Shown piece by piece: positions 14,226 to 27,420 of a stretch of DNA of 64,000 bases. The notes under the pieces were generated by a model that saw only the letters and a list, made by a program, of their open reading frames with translations, searched no databases and was not told the DNA's origin. Source of the stretch: Nautilus pompilius (taxonomy: Eukaryota > Mollusca > Cephalopoda > Nautilida > Nautilidae); contig JACATO010000307.1 of NCBI GenBank assembly GCA_018389105.1, positions 2,753,001 through 2,817,000 of the forward strand, in the 5' to 3' direction. The position numbers were made by a program, and so were the translations under genes. The stretch's first letter is position 1, and every line of letters begins with the position of its first letter.

Positions 14226-14296
14226 AAGTTATTGGTGATGTGTTATTTACAGAAAGCAGAGGGTTAGTTTAGATATTCTCCATCACCTTATTAGTT
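14226..14296 (+). repeat. Dispersed diverged repeat, copy A
   Basis: The segment AGTTATTGGTGATG ... TTATTTACAGAAAGCAG ... TCACCTTATTAGT matches 24089-24151 (AGTTATTGATGACG ... TATTTATAGAAAGTAG ... TCACCTTATTAGT) in the same orientation, with substitutions and small gaps. This indicates an old interspersed repeat family whose type is unknown. Confidence 0.6.
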
Positions 14297-17200
14297 AATG
14301 AGTGTTCATTTGGGGGGGGGCATGAGTCCATTAGTTAGAGAAACATTAGCTTTATTAACTTTAATTGTATTATGAAAAAAAAATTAATAAAACTCGAAAC
14401 AAATGAATATGAAAAACTTTAATAAGCAAAATCAGTAATCTGTAGAAACTTTTCAATCAGAAGTTTGAATACACAAAACAGAAACGATAGAAACCATCTT
14501 TAATTTTTAATCTTCAGCCAAAGCTAAGGATCCAAGGTAATAAGTGATTGTTTGTTTGAATATTTTATTTTTAATATTATTAAAAACTAAAAGCAATGTT
14601 TTCCCACCCTTCAATAATCCCTCAATTTGACTGTGGACAGAAATACTTAGTTTGCTTGGATCCCAGACAGTATAAGATAAGAGAGCTGTTCACACATCAT
14701 GCTTCATCTCTGTGATCCATTACAAAGTTTTGGACACTCTTTGTCGAATTAGCCACTAATGACTAAAAACAAACATCTGGCAGTGATGATCGTAATACAT
14801 TGTTCCTGATCATCTACCTTAGTAGTATTGTCTTTTGGAAAAAATAAAAAAAATTTGTACATCTAGAAGTATTTCCAAATCGATCAGTATGGCATTTCTT
14901 CATTTATTAGACTGTTAGTCATGGATATAAACTGGTGATAAATATAGATGCTGTCTGAAGAAATTGGTATCGAAGCGGTACATATTCCACTAATCCATCC
15001 GCTATTTTTACTGAACATTTTGTTTTTACTAAAACAAACTTTTTTATTTCGTTCCTTTTAAAAAAAATAAAGAAAAATGTAAAGAAACAAATTATCTTAT
15101 TTCAGTGAGTGTGAGTTTCTTTCTGTCTAAAATTTCTCACTCTGTGGTGGATGTGCAGAAAACCATTTAAATTACCAGATTCTGCGACACGTTTCTTGTC
15201 CCTACACTCTCTGAACTATCCTGCTTCTGATGTCTGTGCACATGGCAACGCAGAGAGTATGCACAAGCATTGGTTATTGAAGGGTTAAAGAAAAACATCT
15301 TTGTTTTGGAAAAAAAAAACAAAAAATAAAAAGCAACCATTATAGCGTTAAAAAAATTTAAAAATTTTTTGTTTCCTTTCCCCTGCTAAACACTGCCATA
15401 ACTGCCAGTTTTACCTCTTATTATGTGGGGTGAAACAGTGCTTGTCAAAGCGAGGCTGTGATATTTGTATATACACATGTTCCATGATTGCTGGACATCT
15501 GTGATGTCGTTATCGTCACTAGCTATCCATCTCTCTCTCTCTTTTTCTCTCTATGCCACTGTTCTACAATCCACAAACATCCATATCATGGTTAGTGTTT
15601 GGAAACTCAAAAGACCAGTCTGTTTTTGTAATATCCAATCAGATACGTTTCAGCAGTATAATTATCTGATTTAAAGAGTAGTAAACTTTCACAAGGTGGA
15701 AACCACCAAGGAGCTCTTTTGAACGGGGAGGAGGAGAGACCCGTAACAAATTATCTGTGACAGACATGATCTCCGGTGTCATGTTTACTGAAAAATGAAA
15801 CTCACTTGAAAGCATTTGAATCATTTTGGTTTTCATTTGAAAATTTTTTTAACAAAGGTCATGCAAAACTTTATCATTCTGCTTTTGAAATATTAAAAGG
15901 CAAAGCTGCAAACAAATAAAGTGTTACAAAAATGAGTTACTAAATAATTTTTAGGTTTTTTTTTGTGTTTCTGAAATTAACTTGTGTATCTAAATAAAGG
16001 GAGACATTTGCAGATTTACTGTTACATAAAAACCAAGACACTTGTAGTGAATATGATTTGAATTTTAAAGTAGTATCAATATGCTCATTATACCTTATGC
16101 AAACATGTATAATTTTACTTTTAATGCAAATAATAGTAATAAAATTATTATAATTTTGCCTTTTTTCATCATAAAGCCAATGAAGATTATTTTGAATAGA
16201 TTTTTTTGCCTGACTGTAATAGATCTGAAGTCTAATGTAAACCCTGGAGCGTCGTTCTTACTAGACAAATTTTTTTCCTGTTATGAATTAATTTTTGAGA
16301 AACATTTCCGTTTATTCCTTTATTTATCTAAAATTTTTGTGGTTGTATCAACGTTGAACATGGGAAGTTTTTAACGCACAAACAAATTGTTTTACTAATT
16401 CTTAAGAAAAGAAAAGTAATTAAAAAGTATATATATATGATGAATGTATTACACTATGTGAACAAAATCTATTATTTATTTCCTAAGTTTGCACAATCGT
16501 CTGTGGCAGATTTTAAATGATTAGTTGTGCTTGTTCCTCATTTTTTTTTACTGGATGCGGATGAACCTTTTATTAGATCTAACAGTTTGAACTTTTCTGT
16601 TTTCTTTTAAAGTACTGCGATGTCAGATAAAATTTTCTTAATTTTACATTTAACAACCTTTTTCAAAAAATGTAAAATTACCTGAAAGATGGAAAGAAAG
16701 CAAAAAAAAGACAAAAATTATTGATATTTTGAGAAAGGAATAACACTTTTTAGGATAAGAAAAGGGAGTGTTTATTTTGTTACAACTTTAAATAAAGAAA
16801 AATGCAGAACATAATTAAAGGCTTTTAAAAAAAAATCAGTAGAGCATAAAAAAGAGCCCAAAATCCCATTTGTTGATGTATATTTAATTATAATAGTGCG
16901 CAAACTTTTGTGGACTTGTTGCCTCATGGAAAGCCAAGAGTTTTATCTCAGAAAATTATCTGAAATCAGTGTCACCACAGAGTTATTTTCTACAGCACGA
17001 AAACCATAAGTTTGTTGTTGTTTTCCTAAACTAAGATTTGAATTGCCAAAATCTTGGAGTTGCCATGGTGCCCAAATGTATTGTTGATTTGTTTTCTCTG
17101 AAGTTTGGAATTAGAAATTTTTCTTTAACTCTGTTAAATTTTTAGACATTGACAATCCCAGCATGTTTGTACTGAAGAATTAATTTTTTAGTTATAAAAC

Positions 17201-20200
17201 AGAATCCTACTCATTGACTGTTGAGGTATTTGTTACTATAAATTCTTAACTATTGTTGTCTGTTTCATTGTTCATTACTTGTTTGTAGAAGACTGTTGTT
17301 GACTCTTTCAGCATTTATTTCCACAATCAGAAGCCACTAATTCACATCTTCACACAGTTTGGTCTTTTGACATGTGTAAGAATGTATTGATGGTAGCCAT
17401 TGTTTTGTTTTTGGTACATGCATGTAAACATTTTGTTTACAGTGTAGAGGGAGCAGAGAATTCAGTTGGTCAGCTTAGCTTCTATACCTTTGTCAGTTTT
17501 CCACTGCCAATGGAGACAATGGAGACCTTTGTCATTACAGGAAAGTTAGTTTGCCACACTGCTTTCTTTAATAAGCCAGCAAGAAACTAGAACTCTGCTG
17601 ATCCACTGAGAACCTTTGACCTTGGAGGGTAATGGAGCAGATTGTAAGAGCACAAACAGATAATCTAGTACAGTTTCTGTTATAGAAATCCAGAAAAAAT
17701 ATTCCTTGAAGGTTTTAGTATAAGGTTAGAGTTTAAAGAAAAAATAGTGGGCAGTTTGTAGTTAAAACATTTTTTACAATTTCCATTCTGTGTACGGAAA
17801 TAAATTTTTCTTATTGAATTAAAGACGACAGAAATATTTTGGACTGGTAAAGCGATAGCGTTTTGTATTGCAACTCTTAATTGGATTTTTGTTGTGGTTA
17901 GAATTGTTATTACAAAATGTATGCAGATTTTGGTTCCTCCATATTTTGCATTATATCAAAAATCATATGGAAAATGATGGAGTAAACCTTGCCTGTTCAG
18001 TGTCAATAGAACAAAAAAAAGTTCTAGTAAAGAAATTTATTAACTTTACATAACATAAAAAACAAAGGCACTTATTTCTGAACATTTTAAAAATTGTTGG
18101 ACTTTTATACTAGATTTACTTAAAAATAACATTTAGAAATGCATTTATTTATTATTGTTTTTTTTTTCCTAATAAACAATGAAATAACTGTTATACTTCT
18201 ATAGATTCCTATTGTGCAGTTGCTAAGCAACATGGCATCATGATTACTCAGATTCAACAGGTAAATATATGTTACAACTGTACCCATGTAAAAATCTTTG
18301 TATTATACTAGAGACATGTTCAAAAGAAATCTGGCTGCACATTATTATGGTAATGCTATTCAGCTGGGTTTTATTTGAATGTTCTTAGCATATTAACTGT
18401 CCAATAGAACATCATAATATATGACATGGCAGTGGACATTGTTTCTATAGAAAATGTGATAGACAACCTGCAGTTCTAAGGAAACGGATGACTATATCCA
18501 ACTGTTGCTGTTAACAGATAGGTTGCTTGTCATAGCAAACCTTGAACTACGTATACAAGTTTTATTATAGTATTTAGTGTGCAGTACTGTGACAGAAGCT
18601 ACAAAGTTACTGGGGTAAGGTAACCAGTGTGCTTGAAAAACTGATTTAAAAATCCGTTTGGTTTCTTTACCAAAAGAACTAACCATCAGGAGTGAATCAA
18701 AGAGAGGCAGTCTGCAGTGCTGCTGGGAGGGAAAAAGAAACAACAACAACAACTCTGCTTTACCCCAAAACTACCTCAAAGACAGTTACTTTATATTTAA
18801 CACTTGCAAAAAAAATCACACATATGAGAGAACAAATTATTATCTTTAAGAAAAATTACAAAGACTTGTATATGCACGGGACATGCAACCAGGTTACTAA
18901 TTCATGATATAACATGATGAATGTATTTTAAAATGTCTATGTAGTTTCAGCAGCTTCCTTGAACAATACTACTATTTAATTTAGAGTCCATTAAAATGTA
19001 ATGCTATAAAATACATTTTGGCTGCATTTACATATGTAATGCTTGTCACTACTAATTAACCTTATAATTAACACATTTTTCTTTAGCTGATTAGTATAAA
19101 TTGTCAAGAATAAAAGGGTTGTGAAGAACTGGGAGGATAATCACAAATAATAACCATTTCTGAATGTTTATTCAAATTCACTGGCGATACTGGTTATTTT
19201 ACTGAATATAAGATCTGTTGTTCCTAAGTGCAGAGACTGAGTCAAAATTAATTTAAAAATCACAATTATATCTTGTCAGAATATGTATCATTGTGTGAAT
19301 TAAAAAAGATGATAATTTTTACAGTAGAATATTTCTAAGCAAACTGTGACTCAAGCAATTGATCTCAATGTTACATTGTTAGAGAAAACTCCTTTTCTTT
19401 TGGTGTGTATTTATGATGAGGTTTTGAAATGTTAACACTTTGAATTACCATAGTTTTATAGACTGTTTTTTGCATATTTTTGTATTTGTACTTGTTATGT
19501 ACCACTTTATTGAGAAGTTCGTCAATACATTTTGTAAGATTTTAACATTGTGTAGACATGGAAAAAAAAAATATATATATATATATATTTTTTAAAATTA
19601 TGCTTGATTTAAGAGAGAGAAAAAAATTATTTGAAAAAGTGGTTTTGATTTTGTTTTATTGATGTAATATGGATTAGTCAAGCTTAACTTCCTAATTATT
19701 ATTTGGCATATGAAAATTAAAACATTTGGTTTAAAAACCTAGACAATTTGAAATTAGTCTTATGGATTTGTTTTTTGTTTTTTTTCACTCTTAACCCTCT
19801 GATTACCATGTCAGCTTTTACCTCACTTATATTACCTTGGATGCATTTGCACCCCTCTACTTAGTATTAGTGATGAACTGGCTGTATATTTAGTCAACAC
19901 ACCTGTAATGCAAGGCTCTATGGATTTGTTGTTAAAAAGGATTGTATTAATGAGGAAGGTACTTTGTGTCACAGCCCTTAAGGCTCAACCTGTGATGAGT
20001 AATACAGAATTTAAGGACGTGGACAAGATGTATGTGTGTACTATCAGTAGGTATAATGTTCTTCTCAGAAAAGGAAAACATTGATAAATGCAGCTATTTA
20101 TAGGTGAATAACAGGATTAAGACTGCCTCAATTTCTGATGTCAAGGTGCTGTTTTACCTGTGGGTAAATTAAATATTGTAATCCATAATTCAGATGTGAA

Positions 20201-22602
20201 TTGTTTTCTTTATATGACATTTTTAAAAAAAAAAAATTAAAATGTGAAGTACAATAAAATCATCAGCTGTTTTGTTTATTATGTATATATGAAAGCCAAC
20301 ATCAGCTGGCTTCAGAGTTAATTGGCATAGAAAGCAATGTTTGTTGTTTTTCTGTCAAATATTGATTTCCATTGCTTGCAAGTTTCCAATGACTACATTA
20401 TGATTGTTGGTGATGTTAGTATTTGTAAATCAGATTTTAGGAAATTGAGAAATCTGATATGAAATTGCAGAAAATTCCAAATGAGTGCAATGACAGGTTT
20501 CTGTTTACCTTCCCTCACAGATAAACATTTTGAACAATAGAGTCCTTCTGATTTCATTAATAATTTTAATCAGAAAAAATTTTAATTAATTTTTAATTAA
20601 AAACAACAAATCATCTAAATATAGTAAGCTTTTTGTCATTTGCTGATATTCTTTCTTATGGTTCCAAAGTCTTTAGCTGCAAGATTTATTTACTTTAATT
20701 TGGATTTTACTTTAATCTATAGAACGTCAAATTGTATACTTATGATGGACTGAAGGGATTCAGTAAATGGCTAAGTTTGTGTTGCTTGTTTTACCACTGG
20801 AATCCAAAAAGAAAGATGTGCTAATCCCAGACCATTTGGTACTGAAACACTATAATAGAAAGTAGCTTGATCTTGGGATTTCAAAACAATGCATGGAAAA
20901 TATGTAAATGCTATTTATAACTTAATGCATTTTCCAACCTTTTTTTATCAGTTGCTCCAGTTCTGCAGAAATCTGAACAAAAGCAATTTACATGTTTTGA
21001 CTGGGAGTCTTATTCATCCTGATAATTCTGTTCTGTCCAGAGCCTTGATTCTTCTTTAACACTATTACAAGTCCTGATTCATCAGCAGCCTATACACTAA
21101 ATGCCAATTTGTAACTGGAGTGCACAATGTCTGGTTGCCTAGCTTTTCTCTGTCCTTCAAAATAATTTCAGCATCTATTTTATTCTAAGCCAATACAGGC
21201 CAAGATCACTTTTGGCAATATTAGGACTGAACTTCCTATTGGAGGCGTCACAAGAGTTACATATTGTGGTCTTTAGGTCTGACTTTGGCTCCTCTGCTAC
21301 TGCTTACTAAATCTGTTTACCAACATGGCTACTAATGTCAGAACATGAGGTTCTTTATGCCACTTTGAACATTTTTCATGAACAAATCTAAATCGATGAT
21401 TCAACTACTGCCACTGGCTTTTGTAATGAGAAAACTTAGCTATCTGACAGTTCATGATTCTTAACTTAATTATGCAACTAAAATGGGTCTGTACCTTATT
21501 ACACAAATTCCTTACGAACAGTTGGACATCTGTAATGCATATTAATCCTTTTAGTTCCCTGATGCCTGGGTAGATAGTGTATTTGGATATAGCAGTAGCA
21601 ACCCAGAGTGTTAATTGTATTCACTTTGATGTTAAATGAATGTCATGTACTTTTGATCCATTAGCATAAAGCACTGGGGGAAGGTCACAATTATTAGGAA
21701 AAGCATACAATTTCCTTATATATATATATATTTAAGCCATTAGAAAAAAAATCTACAGAATTCTACATGGGGGAGGAGCTGGGTGGAATATTAGATCTAT
21801 TTTTATGTATGTTTAAACTGGTAGCAGTAAAATTACCCTGTTTACAATCACTTTAACCATTTGGTATTTTTGGTGAGTCGTCTCTGATCAGAATATTGCT
21901 TTAATTAAAGCATTCATATATGTTCTCTTAAAGGTTAAAATGGCTTTTTTCTGTTTAATTCTTTTTGGAAGTGGCTGGCTGGCTGGTTTCAGGGTGTTAC
22001 AGCTTTATTTGAAACAGGCTAAACTCCCGTTTGTTTTGTTTTGCAAATCAGTTTGAAGAAAATATATATAAATAACCAAACAAAAAACAGCATCCATCTT
22101 TCTTTCTTTCTATATGAAGAGAAAAATAAACCAATATATTAAGAATCCGTCCAATTTGTGCTTTTTTTTTAAAAAAAGAAAACGTTAATGCGGAGACAAA
22201 TAATGTGAAATAAAGAGAGAAGTTGAGGGTTGTTTCTTTCCATCAGTAAATAAGTCCAATAGAAGCGTTATCCCGTCCGTGTAATCATGTACCTGGTTCA
22301 CATGTTGCAGTTTGTTTTGGCACTCCATATATAGAATTACTTATTTGCATAATTAGGTTCACATTTCAATCATAATTCTGGTGGTTGTGATATTTTAAAC
22401 CAGTGTGATCAGTATTCTAATATCTGTCATTTCTTTCAGCTTGCTTAACTCTCTTCTTTTCCACCATACGCATATACGTATGTGCGTTCTGTGACAGTGT
22501 GGATGAATGCACATGGATTACAATTAAACTTTTCTGAAATGCATACTGTTTTGAGTTGTGAATTTGTGACTCTTGCCCTTTCCTCTTTTTTTTTAATGAC
22601 AG

Positions 22603-22826
22603 GGGATACCACCGCAGCAGCCGATGTTGCCCAGCAGGAATTCTGGGTTTCAGCATTGCCAGAGTTATCTCAAACAATTTCCCCAAGCACCCAGGCCACT
22701 TCGGATGGAGCTTTATTTTTTTGTTTTTTTTTCCCTAATGAGAGCCCAAGAATTTCTGCAGCTCTGGCATCCGGCTCTCGCTTCTGCAGTGTCGTTTTTT
22801 GGGAAAAAAATGGCAAAAATCTTTAG
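22603..22826 (+). CDS. Candidate alternative terminal exon (weak)
   Basis: A long pyrimidine tract and GACAG acceptor end at 22602. An open frame follows, GDTTAAADVAQQEFWVSALP and onward, to a stop at about 22826. Entering this frame needs phase 1, the same phase as the 6824 exon, so it could be an alternative last exon of the same gene. Local CpG content also rises here, and AATAAA at 22864-22869 lies just downstream. Against it, the second half is Phe-rich because of T runs and no domain is recognisable. Treat as a hypothesis. Confidence 0.2.
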
Positions 22827-22863
22827 ATGAGAGGGGAGGAAGGAAGGGGGGTGTCACTGGTAT

Positions 22864-22869
22864 AATAAA
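22864..22869 (+). terminator. Candidate poly(A) signal AATAAA
   Basis: AATAAA lies about 40 bp after the stop of the candidate 22603 exon and near the right edge of the CpG-depleted domain. In AT-rich DNA this hexamer is common, so the position only makes it plausible. Confidence 0.25.
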
Positions 22870-23322
22870 CTGTTTGCATTCTAAACCAGTTTAGCTTTCT
22901 TACCATTTTAGAAATCTGCAGCAGTCTTTACAAAAATCTGAATGAACTCAACTCTGGCAAGTAATTAACCCTTTGAGCCATTCTACTGCTGGTTAGATTA
23001 GCCAGTTTGTGTTTTTTTACGGAACAGCAAAGTTAAAAACACACGCGGTTGTGACTAGCTCCTCTGTTGTGGGAGAGAGTCTCTCATTGCTCCGTGCCTG
23101 CCTACTGGGGAGCCCCAGGTTCTCTGCTTGCTTTCCACTTTGAATAGAGGGCAAGAGAACGAGTATGACCAGCCATTTTTCTTTTTCTTTTTTTCATATT
23201 TGAAGGACCACTGAAGTCTACATGGCTTTAAATATAACTGGTACTTTTATCATTCTGCGTGGAAACCCTCTGGTTTCTGTTTCCTAAAGAACAGGGTGCA
23301 GAAGTTATTCTACTGCAGAAAG

Positions 23323-23440
23323 TTTTTTTTTTTTCACTCTGCAAGGGAGGTCTGTCAAACCGAGCTGTTTCCAACCAGGATTCGAACCCTGACCTTTAAC
23401 TTTAGCATTTTAGTAGACTAACTTAGGTCCCATCTCTGTC
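23323..23440 (-). mobile_element. tRNA-derived SINE relic with poly(A) tail
   Basis: On the minus strand the element has a tRNA-like head with a perfect B-box core (GGGTTCGAATCC). A non-tRNA segment follows (TCGGTTTGACAGACCTCC), and it ends in a 12-A tail (T run at 23323-23334 on plus). The B box and A tail are the hallmarks of a tRNA-derived SINE. The T stem is imperfect, so this is not a functional tRNA gene. The body segment recurs at 47641-47720, which supports a repeat family. Confidence 0.6.
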
Positions 23441-24088
23441 CAAAAATACAAACAAACCAACCAAAATAATTAAAGTTTAAGAATGAATATAAGAATGCAT
23501 CCAGTTGCTAGCATTTAAAATACAAAGAACAGTTCTCAGAACTAAACTCTGAAGAGAGCAGATTACTGAAATGTAGCTCTGTTAATTAGTTTTTTGTAAT
23601 AACGTGTGGTGGGTTAGCCCCCCCCCCAAATATTTTTCTCATTTGTAAGTAAATAACATCATCATGATGCACTTTAATATTATATAGAGCAGTGGGTGAT
23701 CTCTGCCCCTTAGATGATCTTAGTTCATGTCTCCACATGCTGAAAAAATTACTGTCAAGTTGAAAAATAAATTGCAATGTCTTATCCAGGGGTCCGTCTT
23801 GAAACAACATATCACGTTATCAAACAGATGGCTATTATTGTTGTTATTTTAAGACTACAAGTATTTCCTGACTACTTGTAGTTGAACTGTATTCTTGACA
23901 CGTAAGTAATTGGGCCTGGATCATTTGCAAATGAATGAATGAATGAATGACGTGTTGCTGCATGTTTTGTGTTTGAAGCTACATTTTTTTCTCGCTCATG
24001 TTTTGCAAAGCATAAAAGCAGTTTTGTGTTGTTGTGGTTTTGCTTATAAATTAAGAGGAAGAAAGACGCTACTTGTGAAAGAAATTGT

Positions 24089-24151
24089 AAGTTATTGATG
24101 ACGATATTTATAGAAAGTAGGTTATTTCCCTTCACCTTATTAGTGTCAACA
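24089..24151 (+). repeat. Dispersed diverged repeat, copy B
   Basis: Partner of 14226-14296. It shares the ordered blocks AGTTATTG, TATTTA, AGAAAG and TCACCTTATTAGT with gaps between them. Confidence 0.6.
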
Positions 24152-26800
24152 GTCATCGGGAAAATTTTAAACACTGGAAAAGATTTGTAGAGTTTTCTTA
24201 AAGGGTCTGTTGTCAGTGTCTCTGACTTATTCAGAATGCTGATGGTAGATTGCATGCAGCATCTGTAGCCCGTGTTCAGAAGGTGGATGTTTGACATACA
24301 GGCTGTTCTGCCAGATGGCTGCTGAGTAAGCATGGCCAAAGCCGCTATTGTCTTTGGCTGGTATGGAGCCTGCCCATAGTTCTGTTGGCAGTGATCAGTA
24401 GACTGCATGGTTTCTGGATGTTTCCCTTCACTTAACTTACTGTCATTTATCATGGGACTGCTAACTAAACTTTTTCCTTTTTCCTTTTGGCCTCATCTGA
24501 CCTACTTGACCCACAACCAAGATTAACTATTGAAGACTTATTTGTGATTCATGTGACAGTGTAGACTTAATGCATATTGAAAAGTCCACATCTGCATTCT
24601 CCATGTAGCCTAGAAGTTCATACAAAAGAATACTTAAAATGTCTATGCATTTTTTTCCATAAAGAAGTTGAAGAGAATGAAAAATGAACTGGTAAGATTA
24701 CTGTTAAGAAACAATTGCATAGATATTTTCATGAAAACACTAGTTGAGAAAATAGGTAGATAATATAAAAAGGTAAAATTTAGTTTTAAATTTTTACAAT
24801 TTGCATTCAGTAGCCATAAAGAAATGCCGGAAAAAAGCATTGGATTTTTTTGTTAAACAGAAACAGCTTTAATGAGTTACTAAATCAGATATTTAAATTT
24901 CAGTATTCAAAGTTCTACATTTTTATGTCACAAAAGGTCCATTTCAGTTACTACATTGAGTAAAAATAAACTGAATTTTACTTAGTAGATATGAGATTTT
25001 GTTGAAGATTGGTAAGGGTTAATTTGCAGAGAGAATCTGTGGATGTTGTCATCACAATGGAGTAATCTGGTGTCACAAATCTCCAAGCCTGGAGCACCTG
25101 TGCTAACCGTATCCTTTGTGTATTGTTCAAAACTAAAACGGAAGTTTTCACCAGAAAGCAACCATGCATAAAGATGTTATGACAACAGATCTGCATGAGC
25201 GCTATCCAAAGATAGTTTCTCATCAATAGATGACCAGCATGTCATCTCTGTCTCACCTCTACTGAGGAACAACTGATTTCGCAATCTCCTTAACTAAAGG
25301 ATGAATCTATTTGCACCATGACAAGCCTCTTATTCAGAATATTTTTGCATGTACTGTACTGCGCGCGCGCACACATTATTCTAATACAGTAACTCGTATT
25401 AGGAGTATTTTCTTATCTTCAATATTTCTTTTTTTGGTGAAGCATACCAAAAAAACGATGATGGTAGCAGTGATTCCCAAACAAAAGTGAACACAAATAT
25501 ATATATAGTTTGAAATTGATTTTCAGCAAAAAAAGAATGGTTCAAACTCTGTTCAGGCGCCTAGGACAAACAAACTATATCTTAATATGAGGTCTACCTT
25601 CACCCCTGACTCTACACGATGTTAAAAAACGGATATTTGCTTCTCTTTTTAAAGAAATGCAGTCTTTTTGGTTGCAGCAAGATTTTCACAATAATTCTTG
25701 TTACTTGGCAACATCCCTAATAACTAACGATAATGATAAAACCAATCAGACGTTTGAGGATTAAATTACGATCTATTTGCAACAATTATTGAAATTATGA
25801 TAATTAAGGTAAGTGCTTCGCCACAAAACAAATTATTATTATTATTATTATTACTTGGGAGAGATGATAGTATTTTCTTTGCCTGAAATGAACCCCAAAA
25901 CAAGTGAATAAAAAAATAATTTACTTACGTCTAAATAACATGCAAAGAAAATATTCGGAATATAAAACAAATAAATTTTAAAAATATGCAGTTTTTTTTT
26001 TTTCCTTAAATTAAATAATATTTATTAAAAATTTTTTATGTATTGTATATAATGTAATTAGTAAGGGAGGTAAATTCGTATGCCAAAGTTAAGCAACTTC
26101 AGCCTAGTTTGGAATATTTGTCTCCCTTGACGATGTCGTGAAGTGTTTCATTTAAAGAGGATGAGAAACAGGTAAACAGAACTAATTAAAAAAAAAAATA
26201 AAATTAACTTTAGTTTGATGAAAGAAAATTAAAGAAGAACACAACAGTTTTAGCAGTAATTTGCATTGCATTTCTCATTTTAAACTCGACCTTTATTTAC
26301 TTTGCAGTGTTTAGTCAATTCTGTCCATTCTGGAGAGATGGACCGCAAGCGCGCACAAGTCTCTCAGGGTTACCTCCCCCTCCCCCACTAACCGAGGACT
26401 GAGCAGCCCAATCGGAGGTAAGTCCGACAAATATTACAAAACCCTGACACCACCCCTGGGCCCTGGTCAGGTTGGGACGATTGCATTAAAGATTAAAGGC
26501 CAGCTTTGCCTAGCACCCAGACGACTTGCGATTCTTCTTGTAGAATTCGTTAAAGTTTCTAACAATCGTTAAGTAGTTTAAAAAAAAAATGATAATAATT
26601 CTGCTGTAAATAATTTTAAAAGTCAGCTGTGGTCTACATGTACAGCAGGAGACTGTTCCAGATCACATGCGGCCCAGCTCAGCGTTATCTGCTTTCCCGC
26701 CCCGTCCAGTTCCCTTATCCCAGCTAAGAAAACACACAGCAGACAGGGGAAAACATCATCGACCCGATGAACAGGGACATTTAACAAAAACCCATCAAAC

Positions 26801-27420
26801 TCAGCTCCTCTGCGAGAACTGTTCATCAGTCGTGTCGTAGTAGATATCGTTGTCTTCGCCCTCTGATGCTTCTACTGCCTTGTCATCCCTCGGCTCAGAC
26901 AACCAGGATGTCGCCTTCGGTTCGGTCCATGGCACTGGACAGGCAGCACATAAGGAAGCTCATCTTGGTGGTCTCGGGGTCGACTTCTTCCCAGGAATCT
27001 CTGATCCAGGTGGCAATGGTGGACATGTCGGGTTGGCGCATGCGACAAGTGGGGATGAAGGTGTGTTCGTCCCCCTCATCATCCATGTATTCCGCCTCTG
27101 CCGAACCACACGCTTGACTGGGCGGCTGCATGATGATGGCGAGGTCTGTGCGAGTCGTCTTCAAGGACTCCATGCTGACTTCCTTAAAGTCGGGCACAGG
27201 TGGAGTTTTGTGGACAGAAAGTGCGTGCATGTGTATCTCTGTGGTGGAAACCCCGGAAAATACCTGAACCTTGGGATAGGCCGGATGGGCGCTTTTTGAA
27301 CAGGGCCTGGCTTCCATCTATTCCCGAGAACGTCGCCAGGACCTGATGTCGGCCTCGCTCACCCCGAACATTCGGGCTGCAGCTCCGTTGCCGGCTGATC
27401 GTTTGGAATCGCACATCGCA
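26801..27420 (-). mobile_element. pogo/Tigger-type DNA transposase relic, internally deleted and frameshifted
   Basis: Read on the minus strand, 27396-27321 encodes GNGAAARMFGVSEADIRSWR. This matches the N-terminal helix-turn-helix of pogo/Tigger/CENP-B-like transposases (family pattern GNRAAARKFGVSEKNVR.WR). After a stop, an open frame (27317-26895) carries AYPKVQ, like the family's RYPELE block. It then jumps to the C-terminal block TCRMRQPDMSTIATWIRDSW ... SFLMCCLSSAMDRTEGD, like the family's SFxKCGISNALDGTEDD. The end of the protein continues only after a one-base shift near 26920 (WLSEPRDDKAVEASEGEDND), with a stop at 26801-26803. The DDE catalytic core between the two blocks is missing, so this is a dead copy. 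Terminal inverted repeats were not identified. Confidence 0.75.

Larger units (their letters stand above)
6913..22602 (+). other. CpG-depleted region downstream of terminal exon: 3'UTR and/or further intron
   Basis: About 15.7 kb without any supportable coding exon. It remains AT-rich, T-rich and CpG-poor like the preceding intron, which suggests the same transcription unit continues. Several AATAAA-like hexamers occur (for example near 17800), but none can be chosen as the real poly(A) site from sequence alone. It contains a CA array, an AT array, a large TC array and one member of a dispersed repeat pair. Confidence 0.35.
22870..26800. other. Transition zone without a supported gene
   Basis: CpG frequency rises across this stretch. 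It contains a SINE-like element (23323-23440, minus), copy B of a dispersed repeat (24089-24151), a TGAA run near 23932-23950, a GCGCGC-CACA run at about 25363, an (ATT)n run at 25829-25851 and a 193-codon minus-strand open frame (23872-24453) of unknown status. I see no convincing exon. Confidence 0.5.

Noticed and set aside
23365-23400. B-box-like GGGTTCGAATCC suggesting a tRNA gene on the minus strand
   Set aside because: The T stem has a mismatch and the acceptor and anticodon arms do not fold. The downstream body and A tail fit a SINE instead.
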